Assembly (NCBI GenBank): GCA_018830325.1
Contig: JAHJSQ010000132.1
Location: forward strand, 1-33,721
Direction of reading: 5' to 3'
Length of the DNA: 33,721 nt
DNA from: Gammaproteobacteria bacterium
GTDB lineage: Bacteria; Pseudomonadota; Gammaproteobacteria; Methylococcales; Methylomonadaceae
Shown here: piece after piece, positions 17,201-25,281 of the stretch
How the letters are laid out: every line of letters starts with the position of its first letter
How positions within the stretch are numbered: position 1 is the stretch's first letter
Notes under the pieces: generated by a model
Database searches by the model: none
Seen by the model: only the letters and a program-made list of their open reading frames with translations
What the model was told of the DNA's origin: nothing
Program-made: the position numbers and the translations under genes

Positions 17201-18571
17201 GCGGAGCACGACGATCGTAAAACGATTCGTCCGATGGCTTTTGCCGGGGGCGATATCGACTTCATTACTTCGGTCGAGCTGTCTTGGGCCGATGATGCAG
17301 GCGGACGCAATCCGGCGGCCTACGCCATTCGCAACAAGGAAACGTTTATTCTGAAAGATATCGTCAATAATTCGCGTGACTTTGCTCCGTCATGGCGCGA
17401 AGCCGCGTTTACACAAGGTTATGCGTCGGTGGTCGCGCTGCCGTTGATTTCGGATGACGAAGCCTTGGGTGCGATCACGCTCGATTCTGCTGAGCCGGAT
17501 GCCTTCGATCAAGCCGAATTGAGATTGCTTGAAGAAATGGCCGGCGACTTGGCGTTCGGTATACGGGCATTGCGTATTCGACAAGAGCGCGAGCATGCCG
17601 AGTCGGTTTTGAAAATCGCCGAGAATCGATACGAAGAATTATACGAAAACGCGCCTAATGCTTATGTATCGGTCGCACCCCAAAACGGAGTTTTGCTGCA
17701 ATTCAATCAGTCGTTATGCGAGATGCTAGGGTATGACAGGGCTTTTTTGGAAACGAAAACGATTTTCGATCTTTTTGGGGGAACGCAAATCGGGAAGTTA
17801 TTTGCCGGCGAGCAAAGCGTTCGCGATATCGAGCTCAATATGCGCCGCGCCGATGGTCGCGGGCTCTGGGTTAGTCTTAGCATTGATCCTATTAAAGATG
17901 AAACAGGATGCGTTGCCGAGTACCGGGCTAGTATCATCGATATTTCGGTGCGCAAACATGCCGAGGAAGAACAACAGCGTTTTGCCGAAAAATTGCAAGG
18001 CTCATTGATTCAAACCATTCGCGCGATAGCCATGACGATTGAAAAGCGCGACCCGTATACCGCCGGACACCAAGAACGGGTTGCCGAGTTGGCGGTGCAA
18101 ATCGGTCGGCGCATGGGGTTTGACGCTTATCGTTTAGAAGGGTTGCGGTTAGGCGCGACGATACACGATATCGGCAAGATCGCCGTCCCGATCGAAATAC
18201 TCAATCGGCCCGGAAAACTAGAGCCGATGTTGTTTACTATCATTAAAAGTCACCCGTCGATCGGTTATGAAATTGTCAAAGGCATTGAATTTCCATGGCC
18301 GATAGCCGAGATGGTTGTTCAGCATCATGAGCGCTTGGACGGCACCGGTTATCCTCATGGGCTAAAAGGCGACGAAATTTTGATGGAATCGCGCATTCTC
18401 GCCGTTTCCGATGTGGTTGAAGCGATGGCCTCGCATCGGCCCTATCGGGCGGCTTTGGGAGTGCAAGCGGCTTTGAACGAGATCGAACGAGGCAAGGGCT
18501 TCATCTATGATGCGAGCGTCGTGGAATTTTGTCGTGAGGTCTTTGAGTTCGGCGGAACGCCATGGAAATGA
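14297..18571 (+). CDS. PhnD-like sensor with PAS, GAF and HD-GYP domains (probable cyclic-di-GMP phosphodiesterase)
   Basis: A 1424-residue inner-membrane receptor. Residues 1-24 are a signal segment ending in VVA-DD. Residues 25-290 are a periplasmic PhnD-type binding domain (RIGVLANRGKDRALVEWLPT, KVDFFLVNSG, LKGKRFAAVSQSS). A membrane helix lies near 311-333, followed by a coiled coil. Then come PAS (375-485), PAS (490-615), GAF (620-780), PAS (797-915), GAF (928-1090), PAS (1108-1225) and a C-terminal HD-GYP domain (1235-1424). The HD-GYP metal and signature residues are intact: HDIGK (His1290, Asp1291), His1343-His1344 and GYP (1351-1353), so hydrolysis of cyclic-di-GMP is expected. The ATG at 14297 puts the signal peptide at the N-terminus; a TTG three codons earlier also exists. 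No GGDEF or EAL domain is present. The ligand is unknown; phosphonate-like or other small anions are possible from the PhnD fold. Confidence 0.9.
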   Translation: MLLLRLIILFLSSILLLRPASVVADDTVRIGVLANRGKDRALVEWLPTAEYLASEIPSRNFSIVPLDFNEIERAVASGKVDFFLVNSGIYVDFEARYGAGRIATMRKRNGGRGNTFFSGVIFTRADREDINQIADLKGKRFAAVSQSSLGGYLAAWREMQAQGVMPEKHTRLSFLNTHDATVRAVLDGSADAGTARSDTLEQMHKEGAIDLKELKVINPIQHENFSYLSSTRLYPEWPFAKLADTSESLSLEVASALMLMSIDSSAAQAAGIAGWTVAYNYRPVHDLLRELRLSPYEEIGRIGFDEFLRHYWHWLLLSILTPLVLSLFVVYFIRLNSRLRKTESELIDARDHLAVRVRERTAELEESRRQLELISQDWNDAFDAIGDPIFIHDAAMRIVRANPAYCDRAGMTLKQVIGRIYFELFPKLNEPMPACRNFPEASFAKANELQLPNGDIFVSRSFGIIHADRSSKSAIHILEDVTELRKTEARRRILNRALEQAGEGIMILDCERRVIFCNPSLKALLGCDTHEPECNKRLFNKGDCLLVTAYFMSQLQSLFDKAERDGEGFSAEMELNVPNGLGLPVFITVAGILNENDEQDGFVLTVLDLSEVKQAEQALTYRIGLEALIAGIASNLSNARPEQINQTVLKTLAQLGRFLDVDRAYIFDYEDAFGHTHEWCEEGVEPQIDSLCKFKVESFPWLFGELMNGRTVKIEDINRLPSCAIPEREEFVHENIFSLLLAPFNYGGVFSGFIGVDSVRRFRRWNEEEERLLQTAGEMIINTLRRIDTMNHLRVSETNLAAAQQIAHLGSWEWNIVTDELSWSDEVYRMFGFKPQQFVATYRRFLELISPEDRDFVADAVQNAFSRGDEYELDHRICRADGVERVLHEIGEVIVNDAGEPVRMIGTVQDVTELRQAENEMRRLNRALRTLSLCNTTLVHAQQEQTLMDDICRILIDSGGYRFAWVGYAEHDDRKTIRPMAFAGGDIDFITSVELSWADDAGGRNPAAYAIRNKETFILKDIVNNSRDFAPSWREAAFTQGYASVVALPLISDDEALGAITLDSAEPDAFDQAELRLLEEMAGDLAFGIRALRIRQEREHAESVLKIAENRYEELYENAPNAYVSVAPQNGVLLQFNQSLCEMLGYDRAFLETKTIFDLFGGTQIGKLFAGEQSVRDIELNMRRADGRGLWVSLSIDPIKDETGCVAEYRASIIDISVRKHAEEEQQRFAEKLQGSLIQTIRAIAMTIEKRDPYTAGHQERVAELAVQIGRRMGFDAYRLEGLRLGATIHDIGKIAVPIEILNRPGKLEPMLFTIIKSHPSIGYEIVKGIEFPWPIAEMVVQHHERLDGTGYPHGLKGDEILMESRILAVSDVVEAMASHRPYRAALGVQAALNEIERGKGFIYDASVVEFCREVFEFGGTPWK

Positions 18572-18874
18572 ATCCGATACCGGTGAATGTCAACGAAGTC
18601 TTCGGTTTTTCAAATGAAGACGGTTGAAAGGCAGGAGATGAAAGAGCTATTTTTCACCTTTGTGATTTTTTGCAGGAGCAAAAACTGTTACCCCCTCCAT
18701 GTTCGCTCCACGCACTTGCGGATTTTCAAATTGAAAATTGTTGGATTAATCATCCGGTACTTGACAGTCTAGTATTCAATTGCCATTATCCCCGGCGCAG
18801 AGTGCTAGTTTACGGTTTCATGGCTAGCATACTGCCTTGATACCCTTCTTATTCACCGTTCGTTTCAAAGTCAC
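18572..18874. other. Intergenic gap before the amylase gene
   Basis: It contains a candidate promoter (18761-18789, listed separately) and a short GTCTTC...GAAGAC inverted repeat just after the HD-GYP gene. That repeat lacks a T-run, so it is not called a terminator. No coding sequence. Confidence 0.4.
18761..18789 (+). promoter_or_regulatory. Candidate sigma-70 promoter for the amylase gene
   Basis: A perfect -35 box TTGACA (18761-18766), a 17-bp spacer, then CATTAT (18784-18789, four of six consensus bases). It would give a leader of about 80 nt before the ATG at 18875. Confidence 0.5.
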
Positions 18875-21061
18875 ATGCCCGAACTCGTTATACGCTTTCT
18901 TAAACCGGCCAATTGGGCGGATACCGTTCATGTTCATTACTGGAATACTTATCCTGACGATCATAGTACGAGTTGGCCAGGCCAGCCTATGGCGGCGGAT
19001 GACGATGGTTGGTTCGTCTACCGCTTCAACGGCGCTAAGTCTGCTAGCCTGGTCTTCAATGACGGCAACGGCTCGCAGACTGAGGATTTACATTGCGCCC
19101 GAAGTGGCTATTACGCGAACGGGCGTTGGATTGAAGATCCTGGTAGATTGACACATCGTTTGGCTGGCCCGAATTTGAATTTCGAAGGACAAAGCTCAAG
19201 CCAAACTTTTTTGTCGGATAGCGTCATTCATGCGCCGATTGATCCGAACGGGCCATTGGGTGATTTTCGCGAGGAAACGATCTATTTCTTGCTGACCGCT
19301 CGTTTCAATGAAGGCGATCCGAGCATCAGTTTTTTCTGCCGCGACCGCATCAAGTTCAATCCTGAAACCGGAGAACCGGAAGACCCGCATTGGCGCGGCG
19401 ATTTCAAAGGTTTGATCGAACGTCTCGACTACATCCGCGATCTCGGCTTCACCGCGATCTGGATCACGCCGCCGGTCGAAAACCGTAGCGGTTTGGATTA
19501 TCACGGCTATCACGCCTACGATTGGACTCGTATCGACCCCCGCCTCGAATCGCCCGATGCGACTTATCAGGATTTGATCGACGAAGCCCATAAACGTGGC
19601 ATCAAGATCATTCAGGATGTCGTCGTCAATCATTCCTGCCAATACGGTATTCGCGACAAGGTGCACATCGATCATCTGCCGATCAAATATTATGTACCGC
19701 AAGGTTCGGAGCAAGGCCGGGTCGATCATGGCCCGTATCAAGGCCATCTCGGTAATTATGCCTGGCCCAACCGCGACGACATCGACAATCCAGTGGCCCC
19801 TGACTGGTATCGTGAAAGGCATCATAGCGATCCCGAAGGCAAGGTGCCGCTGCAAGATCCCAAGACCGGAGAAACGATTCCGAAACCCGGTTACGATCCC
19901 GGTCGTTTTTTCGGTATCGATGCGCAATCTCTCGACCCTGAATGGTACATGCAGCACGGATTTATCTGCGGCGGCGATTGGGAAAGCGAGGCCGTTCAGA
20001 AGAAACATATCGCCGGCGATTGCATCAACCTCGCGACCGACCGTCAAAACGTAAAGGATTATTTGATCGGCGCGGTCAACCGTTATCTCGACATGGGCGT
20101 CGACGCGCTACGCATCGACACCGTCAAGCATGTGCCGCGCGATAATCTATTGGAATACGTCAATGCCTGGAAGGCGCACAAGCCGGGGCTGTTCGTGTTC
20201 GGCGAAAATTTGGTCAAGGGCTACGGCTGGGGCGATCTCGGCGGCGGCGACAACGGGCCTTCGTTTATTCGTCCGTGGTGGTACACACGCTTGGGTCACG
20301 ATCCGCGTAATCCGCATTCCGGCGGTGATTCCGGTTTTCCGCAACTCGATTTCGGATTGTTCTCGACCTTTCGCGATAATCTGAGTCGGGGCAGCTTCGA
20401 AGGTGTGGCTAGGGTGCTGGAAATGGATTGGATCTACGGTAATGCTTCGACGCTGGTGACCTTTCTACAGAATCACGATGTCGGGCCTGACAACGACTTC
20501 CGTTTCCGCTTTAAAGGCGAGCAGTGGATGGCCGCGGCCGCCTATAATTTGTTGTGGACGGTGCGCGGTATTCCTTGCTTGTACTACGGAGAGGAAATCG
20601 AGTTCATGAAAGGTGCGCCGCAGGATGTTATCGGCAACGACGACACGCTCGATCAAACCGGCAGGGCTTATTTCGGCGATCATCTGACCGACGAGAACAT
20701 TAGTAAGACCCAAGGTCATCCGCTATATCAACACATCAAGCGCTTGAATCAGATTCGGCGAGCGATACCTGCATTGCAAAAGGGCGAAATGAGCCAAATC
20801 CATGAGTGGGGAAGCGGCATGCGATTCGTGCGGGACTATCGTGATGGAACAAGTTATGCCGTGGTAGGCCTGTCAATCGGAAGTGATCAGGATATTGCGG
20901 TTGAAAATATCCGTAACGGCATTTATCGCGACGCAATCACCGGAAAGGAAATATCGGTCAGTAACGGCTGTCTTGGTTTTCATGTGCCAGCCAATTCGGC
21001 AGGTATCTACGTGTTAAATGGGGCGGGGAAGATTGGTTCGGACGGGGTTTATCTTCGCTAA
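18875..21061 (+). CDS. Alpha-amylase family (GH13) glycosidase with N-terminal starch-binding module
   Basis: The protein has 728 residues and no signal peptide, so it is probably cytoplasmic. Residues 1-90 look like a CBM26-type starch-binding module (VHVHYWNTYPDD, SWPGQPM, LVFNDGNGSQTEDL). The GH13 barrel follows from about residue 130. Its four regions are readable: DVVVNH (248-253), GVDALRID with nucleophile Asp415, VFGEN with acid/base Glu444, and NHD with Asp535. A C-terminal beta domain ends near 715 (FHVPANSAGIYVLNG). The likely role is hydrolysis of internal glycogen or maltodextrin; secretion is unlikely. The ATG at 18875 fits the start of the binding module, but no strong ribosome-binding site is visible. 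Confidence 0.92.
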   Translation: MPELVIRFLKPANWADTVHVHYWNTYPDDHSTSWPGQPMAADDDGWFVYRFNGAKSASLVFNDGNGSQTEDLHCARSGYYANGRWIEDPGRLTHRLAGPNLNFEGQSSSQTFLSDSVIHAPIDPNGPLGDFREETIYFLLTARFNEGDPSISFFCRDRIKFNPETGEPEDPHWRGDFKGLIERLDYIRDLGFTAIWITPPVENRSGLDYHGYHAYDWTRIDPRLESPDATYQDLIDEAHKRGIKIIQDVVVNHSCQYGIRDKVHIDHLPIKYYVPQGSEQGRVDHGPYQGHLGNYAWPNRDDIDNPVAPDWYRERHHSDPEGKVPLQDPKTGETIPKPGYDPGRFFGIDAQSLDPEWYMQHGFICGGDWESEAVQKKHIAGDCINLATDRQNVKDYLIGAVNRYLDMGVDALRIDTVKHVPRDNLLEYVNAWKAHKPGLFVFGENLVKGYGWGDLGGGDNGPSFIRPWWYTRLGHDPRNPHSGGDSGFPQLDFGLFSTFRDNLSRGSFEGVARVLEMDWIYGNASTLVTFLQNHDVGPDNDFRFRFKGEQWMAAAAYNLLWTVRGIPCLYYGEEIEFMKGAPQDVIGNDDTLDQTGRAYFGDHLTDENISKTQGHPLYQHIKRLNQIRRAIPALQKGEMSQIHEWGSGMRFVRDYRDGTSYAVVGLSIGSDQDIAVENIRNGIYRDAITGKEISVSNGCLGFHVPANSAGIYVLNGAGKIGSDGVYLR

Positions 21062-21075
21062 GTATGCAAATCGCA

Positions 21076-21134
21076 GATCAAAATTCGGCACCGGGGTGTC
21101 CGTCAAAGGACACCGTAAATACATCCCTGTAGGC
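21076..21134 (+). repeat. ATTCGGCACCGG-type repeat, half copy
   Basis: It matches the left end of the unit at 12318-12432 (ATTCGGCACCGGGGTG, then CCGTCAAAGGACACCGTAAA and TACATCC). It is followed by small palindromes: GCCAGCtccatGCTGGC near 21139 and GCTCCCAC...GTGGGAGC between about 21195 and 21230. No gene lies in 21062-21734. Confidence 0.55.
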
Positions 21135-21293
21135 TCTATGCCAGCTCCATGCTGGCCCTTCACCTTACGCTAGGTGAGGGAAGACGAAGGTGTTGCTCCC
21201 ACGGAGGGTGGTGCATACACTGTGGGAGCGATCCCCAGATCGCGATGTTGGGGCCGAGAATACCAAGTTACAATAAATAGTATCGAGGTCACA

Positions 21294-21597
21294 AATACTA
21301 AAATATGCTGTTACCCAAGCTCCAGCTTGGGTAACCTGTTCAGGAAGCTCTAGCTTCCCGACAATCAAGGAAGATTGAACGAGAAAGTCGGGGTTGATTG
21401 AGAACGCGCGGAGGTTGTGTCAGTCACAGGAAGCTCTTGCCCTGAGCCCTTCGGCTGCGCTCAGGAGAGCCTTGTCGAAGGGGGGGGCTTCCGGGGTGTC
21501 TTTCCCAAGCCGGAGCTTGGGAAAGAGCGAAGAGGGGATGTGAATTGGCCGTTTTTAGCTTGATGCGTATGGATTGCAAACCGCCTCCTGCCAAAGG
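21294..21597. repeat. Four-hairpin palindromic repeat element, copy 2, with insertion
   Basis: The same unit as 9562-9810. The large palindromes are at 21311-21334 and 21501-21524 (the second imperfect) and the first small one is at 21343-21358. The second small palindrome is split by about 51 bp (21436-21486) that itself contains CCTGAGC...GCTCAGG. Confidence 0.8.
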
Positions 21598-21734
21598 CTT
21601 ATTCTAAATTCGGTGTTAGTCCGCGGAAATCACGAGATACTTGAATCATTCATTGGTTAAGCAATTTGGAGAGTATAGCTAATTGAATATTCGTGATTTT
21701 CGTGTGTTTCGTGGACAAAAGGCTTTTTTTAGGA

Positions 21735-22841
21735 TTAAGCTTTAGTCATATTCCGTAATTTTTCCACGACTTTGTCGCCAAACTGTTCGGTGCTGATCAT
21801 CTTTACGCCGCTGCCGGGTTTCGACAAATCTGCGGTGGAGTAACCGTCGCCGAAAACGCCTTGCATCGCATCCCAAACATTTTTAGCTTCAGCCGTCATG
21901 TCGAAGCTGTTTTCCAGCATCATCGCGACCGAACCGATCATGGAATAAGGATTCGCGATGTTTTTACCGGCGATATCCGGTGCTGAGCCGTGCGACGGTT
22001 CGTAATAGGCTTTGTCGGGACCGATGCAGGCTGAAGGCATCAAGCCCAGCGAACCTAGGATGCCTCCGCCTTGGTCGCTGAGAATATCGCCGAACATGTT
22101 TTCCATGACCATGACATCGAACTGGGTCGGGTTCAGGCATAAAGCCGTTGCCGCAGCGTCGACTAGGAAGTTAACGACCTTGACGTCCGGATATTCCTTC
22201 GCCACTTCTTCCATGACTTCGTTCCATAACACACTGGATTTCAGCACGTTGCTCTTGTGAATATTGTGCAGCAACTTGCGGCGTTTACTGGCTAATTTGA
22301 ATGCTTCGTGCATGATACGACGAATTTGTTCCTCATCGTATTCCAGTGTTTCACGGACATAACGCAGGCCTTTGTCGTTGACGCCCATTTCTTTTTCGCC
22401 GAAATACAGGCCGCCGACCAATTCGCGTACGATGATCAGATCGATGCCTTCGCCGATAATTTCAGGCTTGAGCGGTGAAAAATGCGCCAGAGATTTCGGT
22501 AGAGAAACCGGGCGGAAATTTGCGTAGGTATTGTAGCGACGGCGCATCGGTAGTAACGCGCCTCGCTCGGGTTGTTGGTCGATGGGGATTTTTTTTGCTT
22601 CTTCATGACTCAAGCCGATCGGGCCTTTTAGAATCGCATCGGCCTGGTCGCATATATCGATAGTCGCTTGCGGGAAGGCGTCGCCGGTTTCGAAATAGGC
22701 GCAAGCTCCGAACGAGGCGGGCATCAATTCGAAAGTAACATCGTTACGTTCTTCGATGACTTTGAGAACCTTGAGCGCTTCTTTAGTAATTTCAGGGCCG
22801 ATGCCGTCGCCGGCCAATACTGCGATTTTATAATGCTTCAT
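21735..22841 (-). CDS. leuB: 3-isopropylmalate dehydrogenase
   Basis: A 368-residue beta-decarboxylating dehydrogenase. The N-terminus KIAVLAGDGIGPEITKEALK is the family start. The substrate Arg cluster is in PMRRRYNTYANFRPV, and the active-site Tyr follows in RELVGGLYFGE. The catalytic Lys is in NIHKSNVLKSSVLW. The metal-binding Asp residues are in NFLVDAAA and MENMFGDILSDQGGG. The NAD loop is HGSAPDIAGKNIANP. It oxidises 3-isopropylmalate in leucine synthesis and, in organisms with citramalate synthase, also 3-methylmalate. It lies 130 bp downstream of cimA on the same strand, which suggests shared expression. HKSNVLKSS replaces the more common DKANVLESS, a small departure near the catalytic Lys. 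Confidence 0.93.
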   Translation of the reverse strand: MKHYKIAVLAGDGIGPEITKEALKVLKVIEERNDVTFELMPASFGACAYFETGDAFPQATIDICDQADAILKGPIGLSHEEAKKIPIDQQPERGALLPMRRRYNTYANFRPVSLPKSLAHFSPLKPEIIGEGIDLIIVRELVGGLYFGEKEMGVNDKGLRYVRETLEYDEEQIRRIMHEAFKLASKRRKLLHNIHKSNVLKSSVLWNEVMEEVAKEYPDVKVVNFLVDAAATALCLNPTQFDVMVMENMFGDILSDQGGGILGSLGLMPSACIGPDKAYYEPSHGSAPDIAGKNIANPYSMIGSVAMMLENSFDMTAEAKNVWDAMQGVFGDGYSTADLSKPGSGVKMISTEQFGDKVVEKLRNMTKA

Positions 22842-22971
22842 TTTTATGTTTTTAAGTGAATGGAATAGTTAAAACTTAATATACTTCGTGTCCACGCCTG
22901 ATTGTGAATGGCACTTTTGCTGGTTGGTTGAGTTCGCGAAATCAGCCTCTACTCAGCGTCAAAGTCGCGAT

Positions 22972-24513
22972 TTAAGTGGTGCTCTTCATTTCATGCAACT
23001 GAATGTTGATCAGTTTAATCGTAGCCATGATTCCGGAAAATACTTGATTGACGTGGACGCCGCGGGTTTTGCGTAATTCATTGCCGCAATTCCAGGTTAT
23101 TACACATTCGGTCAGTGCATTGGCATGGCCGCCCTTCGGTATGCGGATTTCATAGTCAGCCAGTTCGGGTAATCGGTAGTCGTATTTTTTAAGCACCTTA
23201 CTGATGGCGTCGATGAAGGCATCGAAGCCGCCGCTACCGGCGCCGGTAGCTTGGTGGTTTTCGCCTTGGATTTCAACGCGAAGGCTGACCGTGGACTGGA
23301 GGTCCAAGCCGCTATTCAAGGAACAATTCAGTAATTTTATATGTTGATAGCTCTTGCTTTCGAGAACATCGGCGATGATGAACGGCAAATCATCGGTCGT
23401 GATGGTTTGTTTGGAGTCGCCTAGGCTAACGATGCGTGCAAGAACTTTCTTCTGGTCTTCTTCGGAAAGTTCGAGTTCGAGCCGTTCGAGATTTTTTTTC
23501 AGCGAAGCCTTGCCGCTCATTTTGCCTAAGGCATAACTATGGGTGCGGGAAAAGCGTTCGGGTCCCAGCCGGGTTTTGTATAGACCGCCTTTTTGGTCGC
23601 CGTCGGCATGGATGCCTGCGGTCTGTGTAAAGACATCGGCACCCACGATCGGGGCATTTGCGGCAACACGCTTGCCGGAAAAGTTTTCCACCATGTTGCT
23701 GATGCGTACCAAATGACTTTCGTCGATCGACAAATGCATGTTCATTTTATCGCGGAGGACCACGGCGACTTCGGCTAGCGAAGCGTTTCCGGCGCGTTCG
23801 CCCAAGCAATTGATGGTGCAATGTACGGCGCTGATGCCGGCCCTAACTGCGGCCATGACATTGGCAGTCGCCAAACCGTAATCGTTGTGCGGATGAAAAT
23901 CGAACAATAAATCCGGATAGCGCCCGCACATATCGCTGAAGCTGTTGAAAACTTCGTCCGGGGACATAACGCCCAAGGTATCCGGCAGCATGAAGTGACT
24001 AACCGGGCTATTCCGTAAGCGGTCCACGAGCCCATAGACATAAGCGGGACTGTCTTTGTAGCCGTTCGACCAGTCTTCCAGATAAATGTTGATTTTTAGG
24101 CCTTGTTCGTGAGCATAGTTGATGGTTTTTAATACTTCAGCGCTGTGTTGTTCGAGCGTCTTGCCGAGTTGTTCGCGGCAGTGTTTTTCGCTGCCTTTGG
24201 CAAGCAAGTTGATGACCGATCCGCCCGTAGATAGAATCCAATCGACACTGCGCGTATGATCGACAAAACCCAATACTTCGACGCGGTCGGCGAAGCCTTC
24301 TTGCCGGGCCCATTGGTTGATTTGGCTGACGGCCTCTTTTTCACCTTCCGACACTCGAGCCGAAGCGACTTCGATTCGGTCGACGCGCAAAAACTGCAAT
24401 AAGGCTTTGGCGATGCTCACTTTTTCCGTCGGTGTGAAGGCGACACCTTGCGTTTGCTCGCCGTCACGCAGCGTAGTGTCCATCAACTGAATGTGTCTTG
24501 ACTCTATTGACAT
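22972..24513 (-). CDS. cimA: Citramalate synthase, Leptospira CimA type (2-isopropylmalate synthase family)
   Basis: A 513-residue enzyme. Residues 9-275 are the DRE-TIM barrel: DTTLRDGEQTQGVAFTPTEK near residue 12, IEVASARVSEGE, VLGFVDHTRSVDWI, YLEDWSNGYKDSP, LPDTLGVMSPDE, DFHPHNDYGLA with the metal His pair, and INCLGERAGN. The C-terminal 120 residues are a LeuA-type regulatory domain (GSGGFDAFIDAISKVLKKY, RIPKGGHANALTE). From memory it reads much closer to Leptospira citramalate synthase than to LeuA, including EDWSNG with the pyruvate-contacting Tyr and the VINLLAKGS segment. Such enzymes condense pyruvate with acetyl-CoA, a threonine-independent entry to isoleucine. The neighbouring leuB supports this. 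The exact substrate is inferred, and 2-isopropylmalate synthase is the alternative. Confidence 0.85.
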   Translation of the reverse strand: MSIESRHIQLMDTTLRDGEQTQGVAFTPTEKVSIAKALLQFLRVDRIEVASARVSEGEKEAVSQINQWARQEGFADRVEVLGFVDHTRSVDWILSTGGSVINLLAKGSEKHCREQLGKTLEQHSAEVLKTINYAHEQGLKINIYLEDWSNGYKDSPAYVYGLVDRLRNSPVSHFMLPDTLGVMSPDEVFNSFSDMCGRYPDLLFDFHPHNDYGLATANVMAAVRAGISAVHCTINCLGERAGNASLAEVAVVLRDKMNMHLSIDESHLVRISNMVENFSGKRVAANAPIVGADVFTQTAGIHADGDQKGGLYKTRLGPERFSRTHSYALGKMSGKASLKKNLERLELELSEEDQKKVLARIVSLGDSKQTITTDDLPFIIADVLESKSYQHIKLLNCSLNSGLDLQSTVSLRVEIQGENHQATGAGSGGFDAFIDAISKVLKKYDYRLPELADYEIRIPKGGHANALTECVITWNCGNELRKTRGVHVNQVFSGIMATIKLINIQLHEMKSTT

Positions 24514-25281
24514 GATTTTCGCCTGTGATTTCGATGCGAGTTAATGGATTGAATGATGAAGGCCAAAGCCGGTGCCTTCGTTTATATTCTTCGACAGGCA
24601 GACACACCTCCAATAAAGTCGAACGAAAAGCACAAGATACACTAAACCGCCTATTTTCCCCTAAAAGCACTTCATTTTGCAATTGTGAATCGACGCATGA
24701 AATGGAGTGCAACGGCATAATCGTATTTTTCGCTCCCTTAATTGTTTTTTCAGACTTGCAATATCCCGGCGCCTCCTAAGGCACTGCTGAAATTTGAAGT
24801 GCGAAAGGTATAAATTCGTCAGTATAACCATGAAGCACATGAAGTATTTCAATAGAATACCTAAATATTCCCTCTAACCTCTTGGATAAACGAAAGTTCT
24901 ATACAAATGAATCAACTTCTTATTCTTCATGATTTTCAGGGTGAAATGCTTTTTTTAGTTATGCGTTGTTTGCTCAGATTAGGCGTTAGGTGTTAGTGGT
25001 CTCAATACTATTTAAATTGGGTCAATAAGCTTGAATGCGTTGTGTCGGGTTGCATAATTTAGCCGCTAGAGCACAAAATCTAGTCTACACTCTATGTGGG
25101 AAATTATTTGTTAATCAATTAAATTATCAAAATTACAAAGAGTTGTTGTTAAATAAAAATATTAAAAACTCATTTCTAAAGCTAGCTTTAGCCTAAGCAG
25201 AATGGCTTTGTTAGGCTTTCACTAAACCAGTAACCGCCTTGGTAAAGTCGTTTATTTGTAATTTAGAGGATAACAGCCGTT
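24514..25281. other. Gene-free gap between cimA and the hybrid kinase
   Basis: AT-rich, about 770 bp. Apart from the promoter candidate at 25031-25058 I see no repeat copy, RNA gene or coding frame of substance. The presumed cimA leader lies at the left side on the minus strand, but no leader peptide rich in Leu or Ile codons was found there. Confidence 0.5.
25031..25058 (+). promoter_or_regulatory. Candidate sigma-70 promoter for the hybrid kinase
   Basis: TTGAAT (25031-25036), a 16-bp spacer and CATAAT (25053-25058, five of six consensus). The leader to the TTG start at 25282 would be about 220 nt. Confidence 0.35.

Noticed and set aside
19196-20047. A 283-codon minus-strand frame
   Set aside because: It lies wholly inside the GH13 amylase, whose catalytic motifs are on the plus strand; it has no recognisable domain.
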